From the NCBI GenBank assembly GCA_017883105.1, contig JADGOF010000116.1, forward strand, positions 1 to 6,931: a DNA stretch of 6,931 nt. The letters are read 5' to 3'. A model generated the notes under the pieces. It worked only from the letters and a program-made list of their open reading frames with translations. It was not told the DNA's origin and did no database searches. Position numbers and translations under genes: made by a program. This DNA is from Acidimicrobiales bacterium. GTDB taxonomy: Bacteria; Actinomycetota; Acidimicrobiia; Acidimicrobiales; RAAP-2. Below are positions 1 through 6,010 of this stretch, one piece after another (positions within the stretch are counted from its first letter, which is position 1; each line of letters begins with the position of its first letter).

Positions 1-919
1 CATGGATGGCGATGGTGGCCATGGCATTGGGGACTGGCGCCAGGCTGTCCAGTTCGGCGGTGACGGTCAGCGGCTCGCCGGGATACATGTGCGACCTCGT
101 CCCGCTACCGCCGTGCTCGGCCTGGACGGTCCCGATGGCGAGGACATTGCCCTCGATCCCTCCGGACTCCGAGTGTTCGAGCGTGCCCACTCCGAGGAGG
201 TCGGCCAGGTATACCCGGATGGCCTCGCCCGAATCGTCGATGGTGATCACCCGACCATGGTTCATCACCATCGCCCGGTCGCAGTTCTGGCGGATGACGT
301 CGGTGGCGTGACTGACCACCACGATGGTTCGGCCTTCCCGTTGGAACTTCTTGACGTGGTCGAGACACTTGCGCTGGAAGTTGGCGTCGCCGACGGCAAG
401 CACCTCGTCGACCAGCAGCACGTCCGGCTCGACGTTGACTGCCACCGCAAAACCCAGGCGCACGTACATGCCCGATGAGTAGAACTTCACCTGGTTGTCG
501 ATGAACTCCTCGAGCTCGGCGAAGGCCACGATGTCATCGAAACGCTTTTCGATCTCGGATCGCGACAAGCCGAGCAACGACCCGTTGAGGAAGATGTTGT
601 CCCGTCCCGACAGGTCGGGCTGGAATCCGGCGCCCAGCTCCAACATGGCGGCCAGGCTGCCACGGACCCTGATCTCGCCGGAGGTGGGTTTGAGGATGCC
701 GGCTACGCACTTGAGCAACGTCGACTTGCCGCACCCGTTGCGTCCAAGGATCCCGAAGGTCTCTCCTTGCATGACATCGACATTGACATCCTCGAGTGCC
801 CAAAACGGGGTGAAGGGCATCTTTCCGCCGTGGATGACCCGCTCCTTCAGCGAGGTGTGCTTCTCGTTGTAGAGGCGGAACTGCTTGGAGATCTGTTTGA
901 CCTCGATGGCGACGGCCAC
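1..919 (-). CDS. wzt: Wzt/TagH-type polysaccharide ABC exporter ATPase, 3' end cut by the window edge
   Basis: ATPase subunit of an ABC-2 exporter that powers movement of a lipid-linked polysaccharide across the cytoplasmic membrane. 306 codons are visible. In order they hold Walker A GRNGCGKST (59-67), a Q-loop region ELGAGFQPDLSG (94-105), ABC signature YSSGM (147-151), Walker B LLVDE (168-172), D-loop AVGD (175-178) and H-loop His204. After about residue 245 the protein continues into a non-ATPase region with a YPGEPLTV segment (279-286), resembling the start of the C-terminal beta-sandwich of O-antigen Wzt proteins that binds the chain end. Full-length members with this domain are usually about 400-450 residues, so the rest lies beyond base 1. 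The GTG start at 919 follows the wzm stop by 3 nt and has GAGGAG 9 nt upstream. The ATPase identity is very secure. The C-terminal domain is inferred from a partial sequence. Confidence 0.93.
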   Translation of the reverse strand, partial: MAVAIEVKQISKQFRLYNEKHTSLKERVIHGGKMPFTPFWALEDVNVDVMQGETFGILGRNGCGKSTLLKCVAGILKPTSGEIRVRGSLAAMLELGAGFQPDLSGRDNIFLNGSLLGLSRSEIEKRFDDIVAFAELEEFIDNQVKFYSSGMYVRLGFAVAVNVEPDVLLVDEVLAVGDANFQRKCLDHVKKFQREGRTIVVVSHATDVIRQNCDRAMVMNHGRVITIDDSGEAIRVYLADLLGVGTLEHSESGGIEGNVLAIGTVQAEHGGSGTRSHMYPGEPLTVTAELDSLAPVPNAMATIAIH

Positions 920-922
920 GAC

Positions 923-1921
923 CTAGAGCTCCTCGGCGAAGTTGCCCTCGAGCCGACCGAAGATGATCAAGGCCAGCAGGAAGAGTCCGACACTCACGGC
1001 GAGGACGATGCCGACGAGCCCGGCGTAGGTGCCCACGCCCCAGGTCGGAAGGACGTGGTTCACGTGCCCTTGGTACGTGTATTGGGTCTGACCGTAGATG
1101 GCCCGTTGAAAGGTCATCACGATTGGGGTCACCGGATTGGTCAGGAAGACGTACTGGAGCCAGCTCAACGAAGGGTGGTTCTTCTGCTCGCCAGACAGGA
1201 AGATCTGCCCGTAGGTATAGACGATGGATGTGCCCCAGAACCACGCCATGAGGAGCACCTCGGTGAGGTGTTGGGTGTCACGCAGATAGACGTTCACCGC
1301 CGAGAGGAAGATCGAGATGGCGCTGGTGAACACGACGAGCGCCACGATGGCCAGTGGGAGGATTGCCACGAAGGTGAAGTCCGGTTGAATGCCGAACAAG
1401 AGCAACGCGCCGATCAGCACCACCACCTGGATGGCGAAGAGCACCATGGAGACGCCGACCACCGAAAGAGCCAGGAGCTCGCGGGGGAAGGCCACCTTCT
1501 TCACGATGCCGGCCTTACCCACGACCACGGACGTGGCTCCCATCGCCGCAGCGTTGAACAGGTTCCACACCAGCAGGCCGGCGAACAACCAGATGGCGAA
1601 GTTCGGCTGGTGGTTCCGGGCGATGATCTTGAAGACCACGTAGTAGATGGTCAGGACCAGCGCCGGGTTGAGCATCGACCAGGCGTACCCGAGCACTGAG
1701 TCCTTGTACTTGACCTTGAGCTCGGTCCGGACCAGCAACCTCAGCAGGTCACGGTTGGTCCAAAGATCCTTGAGCCGCTGGCCCAACTGGACTTTCCCGT
1801 TGACGATGGTGATCCGGTCGTGACTCTGCCCGGGGACGAAGCGGGTGCTCCCTCCGATGGTCGAGACTCGCTCCGGTTCGTCCGGACCTGTGGACGCGGG
1901 ATGCTCGACGCCGAGGCTCAC
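923..1921 (-). CDS. wzm: Wzm/TagG-type polysaccharide ABC exporter permease
   Basis: Integral membrane subunit of an ABC-2 family exporter, which would pair with the ATPase directly downstream to export a lipid-linked glycan. The 332-residue product has a polar N-terminal stretch of about 45 residues, then the amphipathic helix and family motif KVKYKDSVLGYAWSMLNP (69-86). About six hydrophobic segments follow, roughly at 79-100, 108-130, 149-175, 183-208, 220-243 and 298-322. VNVYLRDTQHL (209-219) and the C-terminal RLEGNFAEEL (323-332) are also typical of Wzm-type permeases. The GTG start at 1921 overlaps the clpP stop as GTGA, with only a weak G-rich stretch (1932-1936) as ribosome binding site. 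Family members are often 260-290 residues, so the N-terminus is long, and a later GTG (Val19 or another) cannot be excluded. Substrate is unknown: O-antigen-like, teichoic-acid-like and galactan chains are all exported by relatives. Confidence 0.92.
   Translation of the reverse strand: MSLGVEHPASTGPDEPERVSTIGGSTRFVPGQSHDRITIVNGKVQLGQRLKDLWTNRDLLRLLVRTELKVKYKDSVLGYAWSMLNPALVLTIYYVVFKIIARNHQPNFAIWLFAGLLVWNLFNAAAMGATSVVVGKAGIVKKVAFPRELLALSVVGVSMVLFAIQVVVLIGALLLFGIQPDFTFVAILPLAIVALVVFTSAISIFLSAVNVYLRDTQHLTEVLLMAWFWGTSIVYTYGQIFLSGEQKNHPSLSWLQYVFLTNPVTPIVMTFQRAIYGQTQYTYQGHVNHVLPTWGVGTYAGLVGIVLAVSVGLFLLALIIFGRLEGNFAEEL
929..934 (-). promoter_or_regulatory. Ribosome binding site for wzt inside the wzm 3' end
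   Basis: On the minus strand GAGGAG encodes the last two Glu residues of the permease and lies 9 nt before the GTG at 919. It fixes the ATPase start and suggests coupled translation of the two exporter subunits. Confidence 0.7.
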
Positions 1922-2586
1922 CGGCTAGCAGCCCCCGCAGCGGCGCTCGGTTCGTCGATGACGTCCTTTTGGATGACCTCGTCGATGAAGCCGTACTCGC
2001 GTGCTTCGTCAGCGGTGAACCAACGGTCACGGTCGGAGTCCGCCTCGATGCGCTCGATGGCCTGGCCGGTGTGGAAGGCGATCCGTTCGGCCATCATGCG
2101 CTTGAGATAGATGATCTGCTCGGCCTGGATGGCGATGTCCGAGGCCTGACCCTGCATCTGGCCCGAAGGCTGGTGCATGAGGATACGGCTGTGGGGAAGG
2201 GCGAAACGCTTGCCCGGCGTACCTGCGCACAGCAGGAACTGGCCCATCGAGGCGGCCAGGCCGACACAGATGGTGCGTACATCGCACCGCACATACTGCA
2301 TGGTGTCGTAGATGGCGAGACCGTCGGTCACCGAACCACCGGGCGAGTTGATGTACACGGAGATGTCGCGCTCCCGATTCTCGGCCTCGAGGAGGATCAA
2401 CTGGGAGCAGACCAGATTGGCGGTGTTCTGGTCGATGGCCGAACCGATGAACACGATCCGCTCCTTCAAGAGGCGCTGGAAGATGTCGGACCCCGGACCG
2501 TCCTCGGCACCGGACTTCATCTCCACCGATTCATCGGCAAGACCGGACATACGGGCATACGGGGGCAAACGAAGTGTGTCGTCCAT
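1918..2586 (-). CDS. clpP: ClpP-type ATP-dependent Clp protease proteolytic subunit
   Basis: Self-compartmentalising serine peptidase subunit. Relatives form tetradecameric barrels that degrade proteins fed by a Clp ATPase in the cytoplasm. The 222-residue product has SPGGS (81-85), the nucleophile Ser113 in GLAASMGQFLL, His138 in ILMHQP and Asp187 in DSDRDRWF, so the triad is intact. From about residue 136 onward, motifs such as ILMHQP, DIAIQAEQ and IERIEADSDRDRWFTA closely match actinobacterial ClpP1. About 36 residues precede the FQRLLKERIVF helix, more than in E. coli or mycobacterial ClpP. The ATG at 2586 was chosen because the longer frame runs into the upstream glycosyltransferase; Met13 and Met23 are alternatives. 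No Clp ATPase or second clpP is in the window, whereas actinobacterial clpP genes normally form a clpP1-clpP2 pair. It sits between glycan synthesis and export genes and overlaps wzm by 4 nt. Confidence 0.95.
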   Translation of the reverse strand: MDDTLRLPPYARMSGLADESVEMKSGAEDGPGSDIFQRLLKERIVFIGSAIDQNTANLVCSQLILLEAENRERDISVYINSPGGSVTDGLAIYDTMQYVRCDVRTICVGLAASMGQFLLCAGTPGKRFALPHSRILMHQPSGQMQGQASDIAIQAEQIIYLKRMMAERIAFHTGQAIERIEADSDRDRWFTADEAREYGFIDEVIQKDVIDEPSAAAGAASR

Positions 2587-2650
2587 GACGGCAAAGCCTA
2601 GTGGCTGAGGCTCCCCAGCGGACGCAGGGGCGCCAGGGGAACCTTGCTGC
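2587..2650 (-). promoter_or_regulatory. 64-nt gap before clpP with a possible leaderless promoter
   Basis: This is the only appreciable gap in the gene block. On the minus strand TAGGCT (2600-2595) fits the actinobacterial -10 pattern TANNNT. Its last base is 9 nt before the A of the clpP ATG, so transcription would begin at or very near the start codon. No Shine-Dalgarno sequence is placed correctly for that ATG (the nearest GGGGAG is more than 20 nt away), which agrees with a leaderless start. No recognisable -35 is present. The match is short and common by chance, so this is only a suggestion. Confidence 0.25.
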
Positions 2651-3745
2651 TCAGTCGGTGGTTCCCCTGGCTCCAACCACGCTCTGTACCGCTTCGACCA
2701 GCAGTTTCCCGGCTTCGTTGAGGTCCATGTCGGCGACACGCCGGTGCCCGGCATCGGCCAGGCGCTCCCGTTCTGCCGGGTTGGACATCAGATCTGTCAC
2801 GGCTTGGGCCACCCGGCGGGGGCCCTTGTGGTCGAGCAGTACACCGGCACCATCGAGGACCTCACGCACCGCACCGGCGTCGTAGGCCACGATCGGGAGG
2901 CCATGGGCCATGGCCTCCACCAGCGGCACGCCGAACCCTTCGTGCTCCGACAGCATGACCAGCACGTCAGCGGCGCGGTAGTAGGCAGCCAGTTCTGCGT
3001 CTCGGAGGCCGGATACGAACCCGACGGCATCGGCCAGGCCCAACGAGCCGGCGAACCGCCGCAGGGCTGCGGCGTACGACGTCTCCGACGGCGGTCCCAC
3101 GATGGTCAGTGTGGCTCCGGGGTCGGCCGAGGCGCGGGCGACGAACAAGGCGGCGATCGTATGTTGGTGGGACTTGTTCGGAACCAGTCGACCTACCGAG
3201 AGCCACCGGGCACCGTCGCCTCGGCTCTGGTGCCGCAGGCGATCGAGCATCACCGGATCCGGTTCCACCGGCGGCACGGCAACGTTGGCGACAGGGATGA
3301 CCGTGGTGCGCGCACAGCCGGCCTGGCGCAGTTCCTCGGCGTCGAACTCGGACACCGCCACGCCCAGCGCTGCCCGGGGCGCCATCAGGGACAACTCGTG
3401 CTGCGCACCCACCTGGAGTCGGGCGATCCCGTTGTTCCACGACTCGAAGTATCGGGGCGGCGTGATGCTGTGATAATTGATGACCAAGAGTTCGTCCCGC
3501 GCCGTCAACCAGTCGGCCATGAGCGAACGGGTGGCGAACTGGTACACGAGGATGTCTCCCGGCTCGGCATCGGCCTCGTACTCGCGATAAGGCCGGGTCT
3601 CGTGGCTGGTGGCCGGGTCGGGAATCTCTGTGTAGATGCGCGACGGCACGCCCGAGGCCACCAGCAGGTCCCGCAGGGAACGGGTGTGCTCCCCCACCGC
3701 GTCATGCCGGTGGAGCATGGGGACGAAGAGATGGATCCCCTTCAC
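2651..3745 (-). CDS. Family-4 (GT-B fold) glycosyltransferase
   Basis: Retaining glycosyltransferase of the GT4 type, expected to transfer a sugar from a nucleotide donor to a growing lipid-linked glycan at the cytoplasmic membrane face. The 364-residue product starts with a beta strand and loop (IHLFVPMLHRHDAVGEH, 4-20). It has PGDILVYQ (62-69) and NYHSITPP (90-97), the inter-domain VGRLVPNK (184-191), and the donor-site EX7E motif within SEHEGFGVPLVEAM (Glu269 and Glu277). The GTG at 3745 overlaps the upstream methyltransferase stop as GTGA and is the only start that keeps the first beta strand without long overlap. It is clearly paralogous to the cut glycosyltransferase at the right edge, sharing PGDIL-YQ, YH-ITP, the AALG helix, PNK and HEGF blocks. 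The sugar transferred cannot be told from sequence. No membrane segment or signal peptide is seen. Confidence 0.9.
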   Translation of the reverse strand: MKGIHLFVPMLHRHDAVGEHTRSLRDLLVASGVPSRIYTEIPDPATSHETRPYREYEADAEPGDILVYQFATRSLMADWLTARDELLVINYHSITPPRYFESWNNGIARLQVGAQHELSLMAPRAALGVAVSEFDAEELRQAGCARTTVIPVANVAVPPVEPDPVMLDRLRHQSRGDGARWLSVGRLVPNKSHQHTIAALFVARASADPGATLTIVGPPSETSYAAALRRFAGSLGLADAVGFVSGLRDAELAAYYRAADVLVMLSEHEGFGVPLVEAMAHGLPIVAYDAGAVREVLDGAGVLLDHKGPRRVAQAVTDLMSNPAERERLADAGHRRVADMDLNEAGKLLVEAVQSVVGARGTTD

Positions 3746-4758
3746 CGGGCCGACCCCGCCACCACCGCGTGGACCGAGCCGGTGGTCGGTCGGTGCCACG
3801 TCGGTTCGGTCAGCCCCGCTCGCCGCAGCAGGTGGGACCATGTCTCGGGGTGGAGCGGGCGTCCTGGCAGCAGATCGCGGGCCGGCGGTGCCAGCGCACC
3901 GTCCCATGCGGCCTGATCGATGGTCATCACCACGACCGTCCCACCGGGGGCGAGCACCCGGACGATCTGGTCGACCAGCCGGAGTTTCCCGGCCAGATCC
4001 AGCCGGTCCACGCACCCCGCAAGGAGCAGGCCGGCCACACCGCCGTTCGGCATCGCCCCGAGTTGGTCGGCCACTTCCGCCAGCACGATGTCCGAACGAC
4101 TACCGGCAATCGTGCGGTCGTCCTCCAATGACGCGGTGGCCTGCCACACCGACGGTCCCCGGGGTTCGATGCCGTGCACCTTCCATCCTGCCGCAGCCAC
4201 CGCCCTGACTAGTCCGCCGTCGCCCGCCTCCCCCACGACGATCGTCGCCCCGGCATCCGGCGATCCCAACCACGATCCCACCCGGTCCACCCATTCGCTG
4301 AGATCCGGCACCGGCACCTGGACATCGGCGACCTCCAGGCCCGCCGGGTCGACCCGGGCCTCGAGCACCTCCACCCGGGCGGCCAGGAACCGCAACGCGT
4401 CCCACGTTGCCACGAACCGATCGTCCTCGCCGGCCATCGTCGCATCGGCGACGGCGCGGGCATCTGTCGCCATGATGCCGGCCAACACGCTGGCCACATC
4501 ACCCACGAAACGACGGCCGATTCGTGCCGAATTCCCTCGTTCCCAGAGGTCGTCGGGAAGCCCCTTCCACGGCATGGACGCTGCGGCCGTGGCGTGTTCG
4601 GGCTCGTGGACACGGCGCATGGCGTCGTCGAACCCCCACCGAAGTGTGCCTTGGGGTCGCATCCGATCGAACGCAGCCAACAGGGCTTCTTCGTCGGGGG
4701 CCAGCCCGTCTTCGGCCGCCGACGGGAGCTCGATTTCCCTACTGTCGTCAGTGGTCAC
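3742..4758 (-). CDS. Putative class I SAM-dependent methyltransferase-like protein
   Basis: The 338-residue product has an acidic N-terminus and then a largely helical region (about 24-140) including WGFDDAMRRV and a heptad-like stretch near 119-137. A Rossmann-like domain begins near residue 171. ATIVVGEAGDGGLVRAV (171-187) resembles methyltransferase motif I, GIEP (196-199) supplies the acidic residue after strand 2, and the stretch 240-280 with RVLAPGGTVVVMT resembles motifs IV to VI. Motif I (GEAGDGG) departs from the usual DxGxGxG, so activity is uncertain. If active, it would suit O-methylation of a glycan, given glycosyltransferases on both sides. The GTG start at 4758 has GAGGAGGA 7 nt upstream and follows the previous stop by 4 nt. 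The 3' end overlaps the next glycosyltransferase by GTGA. The family of the N-terminal half was not recognised. Confidence 0.72.
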   Translation of the reverse strand: MTTDDSREIELPSAAEDGLAPDEEALLAAFDRMRPQGTLRWGFDDAMRRVHEPEHATAAASMPWKGLPDDLWERGNSARIGRRFVGDVASVLAGIMATDARAVADATMAGEDDRFVATWDALRFLAARVEVLEARVDPAGLEVADVQVPVPDLSEWVDRVGSWLGSPDAGATIVVGEAGDGGLVRAVAAAGWKVHGIEPRGPSVWQATASLEDDRTIAGSRSDIVLAEVADQLGAMPNGGVAGLLLAGCVDRLDLAGKLRLVDQIVRVLAPGGTVVVMTIDQAAWDGALAPPARDLLPGRPLHPETWSHLLRRAGLTEPTWHRPTTGSVHAVVAGSAR

Positions 4759-4762
4759 CGTC

Positions 4763-6010
4763 TCATCCTCCTCGAACGTACTCAAGACCGCCTGTCGGAA
4801 CCTCCAGGCGGGTGGTCCGCAAGGGCAGCCGTCGACCCCGGGCGATCGTGTCGGACAGGAACTCGGTGTAGCGGCCGATGATCGACGGCCAACGGTAGTA
4901 CCGCGAGGTGTACCGGCGTCCGGCCTCGCCCAGCGCCTGGCAGAGTGCGACTTCGGTCGTCAAACGGTCGACGGCGACCTCGAATGACCGGTACGAGTCG
5001 AACCACAACCCACCTCCCGAACGGCGGCAATGCTCCATGGTGGCCGCGCACGAACCGTTGACCAGCACGGGTACGCCCAGTGTCCAGGCCTCGAGCACGA
5101 CCAGCGAAAAGGACTCATAGGCCGAAGGGGTAACCATGACCTGGGCGTCGGCCAGGATGTCCCATTTGTCCGCTTCACTGACGGTGCCGGTGACCACGAT
5201 GTCCGGGTGATCGGGGGCCTTGTCGGACACCGGGCCGACGAAGGCCAGGGCGAGGTCCCCGGGGTTCCGCTCCTTGTACCGCTCGAAGTACTCGGCCAGC
5301 ATCCCGCAACCCTTGTGTTCGTCGACCCGTCCGAGATAGCAGAGATAGGGACGGTCACCGATGCCCAGGATGTCACCACCGCGACGGCCACCCCCGGCCG
5401 GATCGTTGACACCCAGACCGAGCACGATCTGCGGTCGGGCGCCGATCCCGTAGACATGCTCCATCAGGTCGCGCTCTGCCTGAGTGTGGTACACGAACCC
5501 GTCGATGTCCCGGAAGCTCCGCCGAAACGCCGGCAGGTACAGGGCCGGTTCGTCGTGGGCCGCGGGATGCAGCACCGTGGGGACTTTAGACACCGCGATG
5601 GCGTCGACGGTAGTGGCGAACAGATACGGGTAGCAGGCCACCACGTCGGCATCGGTGGCCGCCACCGCATCGACGAGATCTGGGCACATCGGGCCGTTGA
5701 GGGCCACCCAGTACCGGGACTCGGACATCGTGGCGGTCGACGGGGAGACGCGCAGCCTGCCGTCGAGTGCGAAGTACTCGCGCAGCCGCCTGCTGGCGGT
5801 GGCGAACCGGTGCACCCTCACCCCGTTCAGCACCGAAGTTCCCCGGGGCTCGGTGTTCTCCCAGGTCAGATGGTCGAGGGCACAGCTGGTGAACACCTCC
5901 ACCTCCCATCCGGGCTGCAGGCAGAGGCGTTCGGCCAACATGCGGGCTGCGGACTCCGCTCCACCGATCACCTCGGTGCCGTAGCGGGGTGTCACGAACG
6001 CCAACTTCAT
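4763..6010 (-). CDS. Family-4-type (GT-B fold) glycosyltransferase
   Basis: The predicted retaining glycosyltransferase has 415 residues. The N-terminal MKLAFVTPRYGTEVIGGAE (1-19) has the strand, loop and GGAE pattern of GT4 enzymes, in which the loop contacts donor phosphate. LGRVDEHKG (226-234) marks the inter-domain segment, and SAYESFSLVVLEAW (296-309) holds the EX7E donor motif with Glu299 and Glu307. HPAAHDEPALYLP (148-160) and VYHTQAERDLM (173-183) are further GT4-like blocks. The ATG at 6010 overlaps the upstream stop as ATGA and has AGGAGGA 7 nt upstream, which settles the start; the longer frame to 6088 is not needed. Sequence and motifs differ clearly from the other two glycosyltransferases here, so it likely makes a different linkage. 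Donor and acceptor are unknown. Its place in the gene block supports a role in building the same exported polymer. Confidence 0.9.
   Translation of the reverse strand: MKLAFVTPRYGTEVIGGAESAARMLAERLCLQPGWEVEVFTSCALDHLTWENTEPRGTSVLNGVRVHRFATASRRLREYFALDGRLRVSPSTATMSESRYWVALNGPMCPDLVDAVAATDADVVACYPYLFATTVDAIAVSKVPTVLHPAAHDEPALYLPAFRRSFRDIDGFVYHTQAERDLMEHVYGIGARPQIVLGLGVNDPAGGGRRGGDILGIGDRPYLCYLGRVDEHKGCGMLAEYFERYKERNPGDLALAFVGPVSDKAPDHPDIVVTGTVSEADKWDILADAQVMVTPSAYESFSLVVLEAWTLGVPVLVNGSCAATMEHCRRSGGGLWFDSYRSFEVAVDRLTTEVALCQALGEAGRRYTSRYYRWPSIIGRYTEFLSDTIARGRRLPLRTTRLEVPTGGLEYVRGG
4766..4773 (-). promoter_or_regulatory. Ribosome binding site that fixes the GTG start at 4758
   Basis: The minus-strand run GAGGAGGA ends immediately before the TGA of the upstream glycosyltransferase and 7 nt before the GTG at 4758. 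It favours this start over the in-frame TTG at 4785, which would overlap the upstream gene by 23 nt, and suggests termination-reinitiation coupling. Confidence 0.75.

Noticed and set aside
534..1244. Minus-strand open frame (236 codons) crossing the wzm-wzt junction
   Set aside because: It is in a different frame from both exporter genes, is Arg/Pro-rich and contains no motif. The wzt frame here carries Walker A and the signature sequence.
767..1699. Long plus-strand open frame (310 codons) opposite wzm
   Set aside because: It mirrors the opposite strand of an unmistakable membrane permease, is overloaded with His, Asp, Glu and Gln, and has no recognisable domain. High-GC antisense frames often stay open.
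2595..2612. Short inverted repeat AGCCT/AGGCT in the gap before clpP as a terminator
   Set aside because: The stem is only 5 bp with an 8-nt loop and no T-run follows. It also overlaps the possible -10 sequence.
2587..2754. Upstream extension of the clpP frame to position 2754
   Set aside because: It runs into the end of the glycosyltransferase gene, and the added residues do not resemble any ClpP N-terminus.
2744..3916. Plus-strand open frame (390 codons) opposite the third glycosyltransferase
   Set aside because: It is antisense to a gene with clear GT4 motifs. Composition is Gly/His/Arg/Gln-rich without secondary-structure pattern, so it is a shadow.
4759..4785. In-frame TTG at 4785 as an upstream start for the methyltransferase-like gene
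   Set aside because: It would overlap the upstream gene by 23 nt, while the GTG at 4758 has an excellent Shine-Dalgarno at 7 nt spacing.
3920..4987. Plus-strand open frame (355 codons) opposite the methyltransferase-like gene
   Set aside because: Ser/Thr/Pro/Arg-rich composition typical of a shadow frame. The minus-strand frame has a strong ribosome binding site and a methyltransferase-like pattern.
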